From: JAGOBX01 sp017999075 [NCBI: Candidatus Babelota bacterium]
GTDB lineage: Bacteria; JAGOBX01
Assembly: GCA_017999075.1 (NCBI GenBank)
Contig: JAGOBX010000192.1
Coordinates: 1-6,870 of the forward strand
Direction of reading: 5' to 3'
DNA length: 6,870 nucleotides
Shown: positions 1 through 6,784 of the stretch, one piece after another
Numbering within the stretch: the stretch's first letter is position 1
How the letters are laid out: each line of letters opens with the position of its first letter
The notes under the pieces: generated by a model
Database searches by the model: none
What the model saw: the letters and a program-made list of their open reading frames with translations, nothing else
What the model was told of the DNA's origin: nothing
Program-made: the position numbers and the translations under genes

Positions 1-1061
1 TAATACTCCTTAATTTTATTTTTTTTAAAAACATCCGAAATAATATTCTTAATTATCTTCCAATAAATTGAAGTTGAATATATAATATTAAACGGTATAG
101 GATTCTCCCAAAAACAACAGCACTCTTTACGGATAATTTTATCCCTAATTTTTTTTACATTTTCATTGCTCAAAACTTTTAAGATATCATAATCATAATC
201 TCTTATATTCCCAAAAAAATCTTCTAAAAATTCGCATGGTTTCAGTTCGCCATTTTCATACATTACAATAAGGTTTCTCCCGCTTATGCAAGTATATTTT
301 CTTCTATTATTCAGTATATTTTGAATAACAATTTCAGGAACAATTTTTTCAATGGCGCTCTTAATATTTTCAAATGAAAATAACGCCACATTTTTTTTTG
401 AATATTCAGCATTTTTTATATAAGAAGAAAACTTTTTCAATAAAAACGTTTCTGTCTCTTTATCAGTAAATCTTTGAATGCCTACTGAACTGTTTATATT
501 AATTTTATTATTTAAATAACAATCTGTTTTTTCAAAAGTTTCATAATTCTCCCGGGTTATTACAAGTCCCGACATTATATCAAAACGATTATCCTTTTTC
601 ATATAATGTTTAATAATTGAAATACATTCCAAATTTTTTTCATATAATCCAGGAATACCCCTTATTTTATCATGTTTTTCATACAAATCGTCTATAGAAA
701 GACAAACAGAAAAATATTTATGTTTTTTGAATTCAATCACAGATTCAAGAATTTTTTTCAGTTTTTCAGGATTATATCCATTGGTGTGAAGATTAATATA
801 CTCAACTGAAGTTCTGTTTAAAAAAATTTTAATAATTTCCATTAAATCAGAACGTAAAAAAGGTTCACCTCCTGTAAAAGACAAAACTTTTAAAGTACTG
901 AATTTATCTGCTATTTTTCTAATTTCATCCAAACTTAATTCATCCTGAGTATTTCTATCAGCACGATTTTTATTCAAACAAAACCCGCACTTTGCATTGC
1001 ATTTGGAAGTTACATAATATATCAAGTAATAAGGAGTATTTATATTTAATAAAAATTTCAT
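1..1061 (-). CDS. Radical SAM/SPASM-type protein, 3' end cut by window edge
   Basis: I translated this frame by hand: 353 open codons from ATG at 1061 to the left edge, with only 'TA' of the next codon visible, so the gene may end at the boundary. Residues 21-28 (CNAKCGFC) are the CxxxCxxC motif that binds the 4Fe-4S cluster and S-adenosylmethionine. TGGEP (63-67) is the SAM-contacting GGEP motif, and LSIDD...HDKIRG (121-135) matches the core barrel of SPASM-type enzymes. The C-terminal part has C258-x12-G271-x4-C276, the opening signature of a SPASM/Twitch auxiliary cluster domain, followed by the Cys triplet 314-316. The family performs radical chemistry on peptides, sugars or lipids, usually under anoxic conditions; the substrate here is unknown. 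Its ATG overlaps the stop of the glycosyltransferase (TAATG) and has no Shine-Dalgarno sequence, so translational coupling is likely. Sure of the superfamily, not of the subfamily. Confidence 0.9.
   Translation of the reverse strand, partial: MKFLLNINTPYYLIYYVTSKCNAKCGFCLNKNRADRNTQDELSLDEIRKIADKFSTLKVLSFTGGEPFLRSDLMEIIKIFLNRTSVEYINLHTNGYNPEKLKKILESVIEFKKHKYFSVCLSIDDLYEKHDKIRGIPGLYEKNLECISIIKHYMKKDNRFDIMSGLVITRENYETFEKTDCYLNNKININSSVGIQRFTDKETETFLLKKFSSYIKNAEYSKKNVALFSFENIKSAIEKIVPEIVIQNILNNRRKYTCISGRNLIVMYENGELKPCEFLEDFFGNIRDYDYDILKVLSNENVKKIRDKIIRKECCCFWENPIPFNIIYSTSIYWKIIKNIISDVFKKNKIKEY
6..11 (-). promoter_or_regulatory. Shine-Dalgarno sequence for an off-window downstream gene
   Basis: The minus strand reads AAGGAG here, followed by TATTA at the window edge, which also holds the last two visible bases (TA) of the radical SAM reading frame. 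A strong Shine-Dalgarno sequence exactly where that frame could stop suggests another minus-strand gene begins within a few bases beyond the window, possibly again with a TAATG-type overlap. This is inference from the motif and spacing only. Confidence 0.5.
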
Positions 1062-2092
1062 TAAAATCTATAATCTGTTTTCCTCAATATTAGAATATTG
1101 GCAATTGCAATAAAGACTCCAATTCCTTTTGATGTCATTAATACTAAATTTTGGAGGATTGCCGGAATAATATAAAAAAAACCGCATTCTTTCTTTATAA
1201 ATTTTATAAAATGCAATTCATAAATCAGATATATAATTATAGAAACTTGTAAAAATTGAAAATATAAAAAATCAAAAGTGATAAAATATAATATAAGAAA
1301 TATAAATATAAAAAATAAAACTATTAACTTTTTTTTGTCATTTCCATCAACAAGATTACTCATCAATAACTTTTGTTTGGATGAAGCCGTAAAAAATATC
1401 ATAGCATAATTAAATGAACGCCGTATAGTCAAAAAAAACGAATTAAAAACAGTCCGATAATTATGGGCAACATTAAATTTTCGATAAAAATATATAGGGC
1501 TAAATTCCATAATGTTCAAAGCAGCTTCAAACTCTTCACCTCCGCAGCTTTTATAATGATGTTTTTTAAAATCATAACCTCCAGCTTTAAAAAACAATTC
1601 TTTTGATATCATACTTGGACCGCCGCCAAAAGCACATATTATCATTCTGTCATTTTTTTTAAGATATAATTCTGTTATAGAATAATACCATTTCAACGCT
1701 AAAAATTTTGTAAAAAAATTAAAATTAATTGGATTTATAAAAAAATCTCCGCAAATAGCAGATTTTCCATTTTCTTTCAAATATTCATCAATCATTTCAT
1801 TTATCAAATTTTCACTCACCAAAGTATCTGAATCCAAAAATAATAATATGTTCCCTTTAGATTTTATCGCGCCGAAATGGCGCGAATACCCGGCGCCTTT
1901 TTTCATTTCATTTTCGAATGCAGTAATATTAAATTTTTCACATACTAACTTAGTTTTATCAGAACAATTATCTAAAACAACAATAACTTCAAAAGGCGTA
2001 TTAATTTTATATTGAAATATTGATGTTAACAATTGTTCTAACTCTATTTCTCTATTATGAACAGGAATTATTATTGATAAAAAATTATCCAT
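1061..2092 (-). CDS. Family 2 (GT-A fold) glycosyltransferase with C-terminal membrane segments
   Basis: A 343-residue GT2 glycosyltransferase. The N-terminal LSIIIPVHNR (5-14) is the typical first strand of the nucleotide-sugar fold. D41 follows the second strand (VIVVLDNCSD). KGAGYSRHFGA (65-75) is the conserved loop before the LDSDT motif (86-90), whose DSD coordinates metal and nucleotide sugar. GGEEFE (184-189) supplies the probable catalytic acid/base region, and HNYR (210-213) follows it. Hydrophobic stretches at about 257-295 and 305-336 are probable membrane anchors, so transfer likely occurs at the inner face of the cytoplasmic membrane, onto a lipid-linked or surface glycan. Donor and acceptor cannot be read from sequence. 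The start ATG lies 33 nt after the GDYXXLXY gene, has no clear Shine-Dalgarno sequence, and is embedded in the palindrome ATAAAATTTTAT. The stop overlaps the radical SAM start by one base. Codons 64-76 are strikingly G+C-rich. Confidence 0.9.
   Translation of the reverse strand: MDNFLSIIIPVHNREIELEQLLTSIFQYKINTPFEVIVVLDNCSDKTKLVCEKFNITAFENEMKKGAGYSRHFGAIKSKGNILLFLDSDTLVSENLINEMIDEYLKENGKSAICGDFFINPINFNFFTKFLALKWYYSITELYLKKNDRMIICAFGGGPSMISKELFFKAGGYDFKKHHYKSCGGEEFEAALNIMEFSPIYFYRKFNVAHNYRTVFNSFFLTIRRSFNYAMIFFTASSKQKLLMSNLVDGNDKKKLIVLFFIFIFLILYFITFDFLYFQFLQVSIIIYLIYELHFIKFIKKECGFFYIIPAILQNLVLMTSKGIGVFIAIANILILRKTDYRF
1867..1903. other. G+C-rich hairpin island inside the glycosyltransferase gene; terminator-like on the plus strand
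   Basis: Within the AT-rich gene, 1867-1873 (TCGCGCC) and 1879-1885 (GGCGCGA) form a perfect 7-bp inverted repeat with a 5-nt loop. In an alternative plus-strand fold, GGCGC (1879-1883) pairs with GCGCC (1893-1897) across a 9-nt loop and is followed directly by six T (1898-1903), the shape of an intrinsic terminator for antisense transcription. The stretch encodes residues 64-76 of the glycosyltransferase, a conserved loop, so protein constraint explains part but not all of the G+C content. The structure is visible in the sequence; its function is inference. Confidence 0.4.
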
Positions 2093-2125
2093 AAAATTTT
2101 ATAATATACAAACCAAATAATTTAT

Positions 2126-2653
2126 TCAGTAAATTAAATCTTTTACCCTCATTGTTCCATATTTATCAACATTTATTTCAACATAAAAATCTCCAGAACG
2201 CAACTTATTAAGTTTTTCCTTACGTTTTTCACTGAAATAATATTTTTCTATTCCATAAACAATATTTCCGGAATTTTTTAAATAGTATCCTTTTACCCAA
2301 ACCCCTCTGTCTGAATTGACGTTTGCAGGAAAATTGCAGTTATATTTTACTGAAGACGGTAAATATATAAATCGTTGGACATTATTGACTACAATTTTTT
2401 CTACAGGTTCAAGATAAACAAAAACATCCGTAGAATAATTAGTCATATCTTCTTTTTTGAATCCCGGAATATTTACAGGATTGCTTAATGCATAATTTAA
2501 TGTCATATAATGTCCGGAAATCAAATCGCGAGGATCAACCGGCAGAGTCTTTAATAAAATAATTTCAGGTTTATATAACCTGTATTCTTCAATTCCTGCC
2601 CATCCTATAAAAAATATTATATGAATCAATAAAACAAATCTAACTTTTTTCAT
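2126..2653 (-). CDS. GDYXXLXY-family membrane-anchored protein
   Basis: A 175-residue protein of unknown biochemical role. Residues 5-20 form one hydrophobic segment that is probably an uncleaved membrane anchor or signal anchor, followed by a soluble domain of about 150 residues that should lie outside the cytoplasmic membrane. The family signature reads GHYMTLNY at 47-54, with His in place of the usual Asp of GDYxxLxY, just after VDPRDLIS, the typical lead-in. Further family-like segments are VWVKGYY (118-124) and YGIEKYYFSE (133-142). Members are usually encoded next to DUF2157/DUF4401 membrane proteins. That is the case here: the start ATG follows the DUF2157 stop by one base (TAA-A-ATG), and no Shine-Dalgarno sequence lies in the poly-A upstream, which suggests coupled translation. 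The protein probably works with that neighbour in the membrane. Sure of the family; function unknown. Confidence 0.85.
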   Translation of the reverse strand: MKKVRFVLLIHIIFFIGWAGIEEYRLYKPEIILLKTLPVDPRDLISGHYMTLNYALSNPVNIPGFKKEDMTNYSTDVFVYLEPVEKIVVNNVQRFIYLPSSVKYNCNFPANVNSDRGVWVKGYYLKNSGNIVYGIEKYYFSEKRKEKLNKLRSGDFYVEINVDKYGTMRVKDLIY

Positions 2654-2654
2654 T

Positions 2655-4043
2655 TTATTTTTTTTGCATTTTACTTATCAAAAATTGTCTGCCGCGGTTC
2701 ATAAAATAAGCGGCAATTATAAATAATATTCCTATAATAATAAATGCTATACCGCTGTCAAGTAATGTGCCAAAATAATCAATAAATCTTGTCAGCATTA
2801 TTATTCCTATAAAAAGAACTCCTGTATTTATTTGATTATGATTTCCTTTATTAACCCCTTCATACATCAGCCTGAAGCAAACAAATAAAAACAAAAAATT
2901 TGCAACCAAAGCAATAATTTTCAAATTTGGTTTCATATAAAGTATTAAACTCAACAGCACAGGCATAAACAATAAGCATCTTAATATTTTATTATTTTTC
3001 TCTTTTTGATAATCGTTATATTTATCTGAAATATATAAAATAATTATTCCCGCCAATAATAATATTATTCTATATATAAAAGAAATATGTAAAATTTCAA
3101 TTTTATCATTGCCGTGGTATCGGATATTCCATAGAAATGTAAACGCATATAATACAGCATTTAAAAAAATATAGTTTGAAATATATACATTTTCATTTTC
3201 TTCATGACAATAAATTGGATTCACTGACGTGTAAAAAATCAACAAAACAGAACTCAAAAAAAACAAAGATTCCATTGAAAAAGATGCAAATATACTTCCA
3301 TAAGTCACTGCACCTAACATCCATAAATAAATTATAAGGAATATTAAAATTTTTTTTCTGATCTGCGGAGAAAGAAATTTTATTCCCTGATAAAAAATAT
3401 TCAACCATAAAACAAAAATTATGCAAATCGAACCAAAATAATTTTTAAAAAATTCGGAAACAGAACCATTCCACACTCTTCCATAATGAAAATCCATTCT
3501 ATAATTCAATGAAATTATAGAATATTTTTCAAAACTCCCGACAAATACTGAAATTATAAGACCTGCAGTATGAAGAAATATCAAAGGTTTATTTTTAGAT
3601 AAATAAACAAAAGGCAAAGTTAATATTAACCATACAATCATTGGTTTAAACGAATCACCAGACAATTGATAAATTTGACCATACAATCCTATTCCTGCTA
3701 AAGGTAGAAAAAACCAAATTGTTTCAAACGTTTTTTTCAAAATAATATTTTTTTCGCTAAAAAATAATGATAATTCGCATGAACCTGCAATTATAATTAA
3801 AAATCCCGCTATTTTATAAAAACGAGGGATTTCTTCCCAGTTGAATGATATTACAAGTATGATCCCTAATGCTACAAATAATCCGCCTAAAACAGACAAC
3901 AAAGTCAATGCTTTAAATTTAAATTTAGGAGATATATTGTTTTCAAACTCTAAAATTCTGCTAACCTGCTCCGTAGATAGGAATCCGTTTATTTCCCATT
4001 CATTAATTTTGGATTTTATAAAATTTTGTTTATTAAAAAACAT
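2655..4043 (-). CDS. DUF2157-type polytopic membrane protein
   Basis: A 462-residue integral membrane protein. Residues 1-45 are a cytoplasmic-looking helical head (INEWEINGFLS...VSRILEFE). The DUF2157 core follows, with GGLFVALGIILV (53-64), FNWEEIPRFYKI (67-78) and YGQIYQLSGD (121-130), all typical of the family. I count about 13 hydrophobic segments up to residue 448, and the C-terminus (LTRFIDYFGTLLDSGIAF, 417-434, then a last helix and a basic tail) also matches the family. Function is unknown; no catalytic motif is visible. Start choice: the frame can be extended to a TTG at 4070, but nothing resembling a Shine-Dalgarno precedes it. The ATG at 4043 has GGA seven bases upstream, so I prefer it. 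It begins 38 nt after glnS and ends 1 nt before the GDYXXLXY gene, its usual partner. A perfect 11-bp inverted repeat lies at 3496-3523. Confidence 0.85.
   Translation of the reverse strand: MFFNKQNFIKSKINEWEINGFLSTEQVSRILEFENNISPKFKFKALTLLSVLGGLFVALGIILVISFNWEEIPRFYKIAGFLIIIAGSCELSLFFSEKNIILKKTFETIWFFLPLAGIGLYGQIYQLSGDSFKPMIVWLILTLPFVYLSKNKPLIFLHTAGLIISVFVGSFEKYSIISLNYRMDFHYGRVWNGSVSEFFKNYFGSICIIFVLWLNIFYQGIKFLSPQIRKKILIFLIIYLWMLGAVTYGSIFASFSMESLFFLSSVLLIFYTSVNPIYCHEENENVYISNYIFLNAVLYAFTFLWNIRYHGNDKIEILHISFIYRIILLLAGIIILYISDKYNDYQKEKNNKILRCLLFMPVLLSLILYMKPNLKIIALVANFLFLFVCFRLMYEGVNKGNHNQINTGVLFIGIIMLTRFIDYFGTLLDSGIAFIIIGILFIIAAYFMNRGRQFLISKMQKK
3496..3523. repeat. Perfect 11-bp inverted repeat with 6-nt loop inside the DUF2157 gene
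   Basis: ATTCTATAATT (3496-3506) and its exact reverse complement (3513-3523) are separated by six bases. The stem is AT-rich except for one G-C pair and lies within codons 174-183 of the DUF2157 protein. On the plus strand it is followed by ATTTTT-like sequence (terminator-like but weak). In AT-rich DNA such repeats can occur by chance. Confidence 0.45.
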
Positions 4044-4081
4044 AATCAATTCCGTATGTATGTACTTCAAATATTATAAAA

Positions 4082-5833
4082 TTATTTTTTATTCTGATTT
4101 TTTTCTATTTTAGCCCAGCTGTCACGCAAAGCTACTATTCTATTAAAAACAATATTATTTTCAGAAAAATCTATTCTGTCAATACAAAAATAACCTTGTC
4201 TTAAAAATTGAAATCTGTCGTCTATCCCTGCATTTTTCAAAGATGATTCAAGTTTACATCCCTTCAAAATTTCAAGAGAATCAGGGTTCAAATTAGATTT
4301 AAAATCTTCGTTTTCACCAACATCCTCAGGAATTGCATTTTTAAAAAGATTACTATATAACCGTATCTCAGCTTCTATGCAATGTTCTGCAGAAACCCAA
4401 TGAGATGTCCCCAATACTTTCCTGCCGTCTTTTGACCAACCGCCTTTTGTTTCAGGATCATAAGTACAATGAATTTCTATTATATTCCCAAAATTATCTT
4501 TAATAACATTTTCGCATTTTATGTAATATGCATATTTCAATCGTATTTCTTTACCCGGAGATAATCTGAAATATTTTTTCGGTGGGTCTTCCCTGAAATC
4601 ATCCTGTTCAATATAAATTATTTTCGAAAATGGAAGCTGCCTTTTACCCATATCAGGATTCTCAGGATTATTTTCAGCTTCAACAAATTCAACTTTATCT
4701 TCAGGGTAATTAGTTATAACTATTTTGAGCGGACGGAGAACAGCCATAGCACGAACAGCTTTCATATTCAAATCTTCTCTTATACAATATTCCAGCAAAG
4801 CAATATCCACAATGCTGTTTGCCTTAGCCACTCCTATCCGTTCACAAAAATTCCATATTGAAGACGGCGTATACCCTCTTCTTCTAAGTCCAGCAATAGT
4901 TGGCATTCTCGGATCATCCCAACCGCTTACATATTTTTCTTCAACAAGCTGAAGCAATTTTCGTTTACTCATAACAGTAAAACTTAAATTCAACCTGGCA
5001 AATTCTATTTGGCTCGGGCATTCTTTAAAATTCAATGCCTGTAAAACCCAATCGTATAAAGGTCTGTGATCTTCAAATTCCAAAGTGCATATAGAATGAG
5101 TTATTTTTTCAATATAATCTTCCAATGGATGAGCATAATCATACATTGGATATATCACCCATTTATCACCTGTTTTATAATGTGATTCAAATCTTATTCT
5201 ATATAATATCGGATCACGCATATTCATGTTTGGAGATGACATGTCAATTTTCGCCCGCAACACACATTCGCCTTCTTTAAATTTCCCGGCAGCCATTTGC
5301 CTGAATAATTCAAGATTTTCATCAACTGTTCTATTTCTGTAAGGACTTTCTTTCCCAGGTTTGGTCAATGTTCCTCTATATTCTTTTATTTCTTCATTTG
5401 ACAAATTACATACATAAGCTTTGCCAAGTTTTATTAATTCTTCCGCATATTCATAAAATTTATCAAAATAATCAGCCGCGAAATACAAATGTTTTCCCCA
5501 ATCAAACCCAAGCCATTTCACATCATTTTTAATTGATTCCACATATTCAATATCTTCTGTGGTTGGATTTGTATCATCGAATCTCAAATGACAAACGCCT
5601 TTGTATTTTAACGCAGTTCCAAAATTCAAGCATATAGATTTTGCATGACCTATGTGAAGGTATCCGTTTGGCTCAGGAGGAAACCTTGTTTCAACTCTTC
5701 CGCAATATTTATCATTTTTTATATCAGAATCAATAATATCATGAATAAAATTTGATTGAGATTTAACTTCGGAATCAGATACAGATTTGCCTGATTCTGA
5801 ATAACACGATTCTAATTTTTCAATATTTTCCAT
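4082..5833 (-). CDS. glnS: Glutaminyl-tRNA synthetase
   Basis: Class I aminoacyl-tRNA synthetase that charges tRNA-Gln with glutamine in the cytoplasm using ATP. From the ATG at 5833 the protein has 583 residues, slightly longer than the roughly 550 usual in bacteria because of a polar N-terminal extension of about 26 residues before NFIHDII. The signature [12 protein letters not shown] (52-63) contains the HIGH motif at 60-63. FDDTNP (85-90), YPMYDYAHP (228-236) and VMSKR (287-291, the KMSKS-equivalent loop) are all intact, followed by [16 protein letters not shown] and the C-terminal beta-barrel anticodon-binding region (about 365-583). A TTG at 5845 would add four residues, but TTGGAG there is the Shine-Dalgarno itself (GGAG, six bases before the ATG), so the ATG is chosen. 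It is first in the putative minus-strand operon and divergent from thiG. Its presence argues for direct Gln-tRNA charging rather than sole reliance on GatCAB transamidation. Confidence 0.98.
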   Translation of the reverse strand: MENIEKLESCYSESGKSVSDSEVKSQSNFIHDIIDSDIKNDKYCGRVETRFPPEPNGYLHIGHAKSICLNFGTALKYKGVCHLRFDDTNPTTEDIEYVESIKNDVKWLGFDWGKHLYFAADYFDKFYEYAEELIKLGKAYVCNLSNEEIKEYRGTLTKPGKESPYRNRTVDENLELFRQMAAGKFKEGECVLRAKIDMSSPNMNMRDPILYRIRFESHYKTGDKWVIYPMYDYAHPLEDYIEKITHSICTLEFEDHRPLYDWVLQALNFKECPSQIEFARLNLSFTVMSKRKLLQLVEEKYVSGWDDPRMPTIAGLRRRGYTPSSIWNFCERIGVAKANSIVDIALLEYCIREDLNMKAVRAMAVLRPLKIVITNYPEDKVEFVEAENNPENPDMGKRQLPFSKIIYIEQDDFREDPPKKYFRLSPGKEIRLKYAYYIKCENVIKDNFGNIIEIHCTYDPETKGGWSKDGRKVLGTSHWVSAEHCIEAEIRLYSNLFKNAIPEDVGENEDFKSNLNPDSLEILKGCKLESSLKNAGIDDRFQFLRQGYFCIDRIDFSENNIVFNRIVALRDSWAKIEKNQNKK

Positions 5834-5839
5834 AAAAAA

Positions 5840-5843
5840 CTCC
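5840..5843 (-). promoter_or_regulatory. Shine-Dalgarno sequence of glnS
   Basis: GGAG on the minus strand, six T before the ATG at 5833. This is the clearest Shine-Dalgarno with a visible start in the window. It fixes the glnS start and rules out the upstream in-frame TTG (5845), which overlaps the motif. Confidence 0.85.
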
Positions 5844-5868
5844 AATTACATCATAACTGTTTCATCCG

Positions 5869-5908
5869 AAAAACACACCAGAAAAATATTTTATTCAATT
5901 TTTCAGGT
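5869..5908 (-). promoter_or_regulatory. Hairpin with following U-tract in the glnS leader (possible attenuator)
   Basis: On the minus strand, ACCTGAAAAAT (5908-5898) pairs with ATTTTTCTGGT (5887-5877) across a 10-nt loop: ten pairs with one T/T mismatch. GTG and five T (5873-5869) come next. Lying between the predicted promoter and the glnS start, it could be a weak attenuator or just an mRNA leader stem. The stem is mostly A-T, so stability is modest and confidence low. Confidence 0.3.
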
Positions 5909-5934
5909 TAAATAATATGACAAGATTTTTTAAA

Positions 5935-5963
5935 AGTATAATTAACATCTGAATTTTTATCAA
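5935..5963 (-). promoter_or_regulatory. Sigma70-like promoter of glnS and the downstream operon
   Basis: On the minus strand, TTGATA (5963-5958) is followed after exactly 17 bp by TATACT (5940-5935), each matching four or more of six consensus bases. Transcription would begin near 5928 and leave a leader of about 95 nt before glnS. No other promoter-like pair as good was seen in the gaps between the minus-strand genes, so this one probably serves the whole set. Confidence 0.6.
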
Positions 5964-5999
5964 TATAAAAAATTATATTTATTTATTTTTTTTATTTAG

Positions 6000-6005
6000 T
6001 ATAAT
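6000..6005 (+). promoter_or_regulatory. TATAAT -10 box of thiG, implying a near-leaderless mRNA
   Basis: A perfect TATAAT hexamer ends 11 bases before the thiG ATG. Initiation about seven bases downstream (near 6012) would leave only about five untranslated bases, in keeping with the lack of any Shine-Dalgarno before thiG. No good -35 is seen at 16-18 bp spacing; the upstream DNA is an A/T tract with eight T in a row. Perfect TATAAT matches are expected by chance in such AT-rich DNA, so support is moderate. Confidence 0.4.
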
Positions 6006-6016
6006 ATAAGTTTATT

Positions 6017-6784
6017 ATGAAAGATTTAATTATATCAGGAAAAAAATTTTCATCCAGGTTATTTGTTGGAACCGGAAAATTCTCAAATTCAAAACAAATG
6101 GCTGAAGCTATAGCCGAATCAGGAACACAACTTGTTACTGTTGCATTAAAAAGAATCGATCTTGATAATATTGAAAATGACGATATTTTATCGCATATCG
6201 ACAAATCAAAAATTTTAATTGTCCCAAACACTTCAGGCGCCAGGACCGCTGCAGAAGCTGTTCAAGCCGGAAAATATATAAAATCAGCAGGATTCAATTG
6301 GATTAAATTAGAAATTCATCCTGATCCTTATTACCTTTTACCTGACCCTGTAGAAACTTTTATTGCAGCGGAAAAACTTGTAAACCTCGGTTTCATTGTT
6401 TTGCCATATATAAACGCTGACCCTGTCCTATGTAAACGACTTGAAGATATAGGTTGCCAGGCTGTAATGCCTCTTGGTTCACCTATAGGCTCAAATCAGG
6501 GTTTACGTACAAAAACAATGTTAAAAATAATTATTGAACAATCAAATGTTCCTGTAATTATTGATGCAGGAATAGGAAAACCTTCTGATGCGGCATCTGC
6601 AATAGAAATTGGAGCAGACGCTGTTTTAGTTAATACTGCAATCGCTGCCGCTGGAAATCCTGTATCTATGGCTAAAGCTTTTAAATTATCTGTAGAATCA
6701 GCGGTATTATATAAAAATTCCGAATCAGATGAAATAAGAAACTCCGCTTCAGCAAGTTCGCCTGACACAAATTATATTTTTTAA
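6017..6784 (+). CDS. thiG: Thiazole synthase ThiG
   Basis: A complete 255-residue ThiG, the TIM-barrel enzyme that builds the thiazole phosphate moiety of thiamine. It uses 1-deoxy-D-xylulose 5-phosphate, dehydroglycine (from ThiH or ThiO) and the sulfur carried as thiocarboxylate on ThiS. K97 in NWIKLEI (94-100) is the lysine expected to form the Schiff base with the sugar phosphate. Conserved blocks are [10 protein letters not shown] (13-22), [12 protein letters not shown] (71-82), [13 protein letters not shown] (151-163), [12 protein letters not shown] (181-192) and [11 protein letters not shown] (200-210). The C-terminal SASASSP segment is also typical. Length is normal. It has no Shine-Dalgarno but a TATAAT box close to the ATG. 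ThiS is often encoded just upstream, but here there is only the glnS promoter region; other thi genes may follow beyond the right edge. Confidence 0.97.
   Translation: MKDLIISGKKFSSRLFVGTGKFSNSKQMAEAIAESGTQLVTVALKRIDLDNIENDDILSHIDKSKILIVPNTSGARTAAEAVQAGKYIKSAGFNWIKLEIHPDPYYLLPDPVETFIAAEKLVNLGFIVLPYINADPVLCKRLEDIGCQAVMPLGSPIGSNQGLRTKTMLKIIIEQSNVPVIIDAGIGKPSDAASAIEIGADAVLVNTAIAAAGNPVSMAKAFKLSVESAVLYKNSESDEIRNSASASSPDTNYIF

Larger units (their letters stand above)
5834..6016. other. Divergent intergenic region between glnS and thiG
   Basis: 183 bp, very AT-rich, holding the glnS promoter, leader hairpin and Shine-Dalgarno on the minus strand, and a TATAAT box for thiG on the plus strand. No thiS-like small gene, tRNA or recognisable TPP riboswitch is present. 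Only trivial reading frames occur, such as an 11-codon one starting near 5918 on the plus strand and a 4-codon one (MKQL) in the glnS leader. Confidence 0.7.

Noticed and set aside
391-399. Run of nine T (nine A in the sense strand) in the radical SAM gene as a possible frameshift or slippage site
   Set aside because: The frame stays open and conserved on both sides, encoding Lys-Lys-Asn. Runs of eight or nine are common in this AT-rich window.
1-1041. TAAGGAGTATT at 1030-1040 and its inverted copy at the left edge (2-12)
   Set aside because: An 11-bp match about 1 kb apart. One copy is a plausible Shine-Dalgarno and the other lies antisense inside the radical SAM gene, with no flanking mobile element features. 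Chance is the simplest explanation.
2093-2125. TATA-rich gap before the glycosyltransferase as an internal promoter
   Set aside because: -10-like strings are unavoidable at this composition and no matching -35 at proper spacing was found.
3202-3426. Open frame of 74 codons inside the DUF2157 region
   Set aside because: It lies wholly within the DUF2157 gene in another frame, has no family-like motifs, and is explained as a shadow of the AT-rich coding sequence.
3841-4113. Plus-strand open frame of 90 codons opposite the 5' end of the DUF2157 gene and the 3' end of glnS
   Set aside because: Antisense shadow of two well supported genes; no Shine-Dalgarno sequence and no recognisable protein features.
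5899-5908. AACCTGA on the minus strand before glnS, resembling part of a TPP riboswitch
   Set aside because: Only this short match is present. The other conserved riboswitch segments are missing, and it faces glnS rather than thiG.
5992-6231. Minus-strand frame opposite the thiG start
   Set aside because: Complement of a highly conserved ThiG sequence; no independent coding support.
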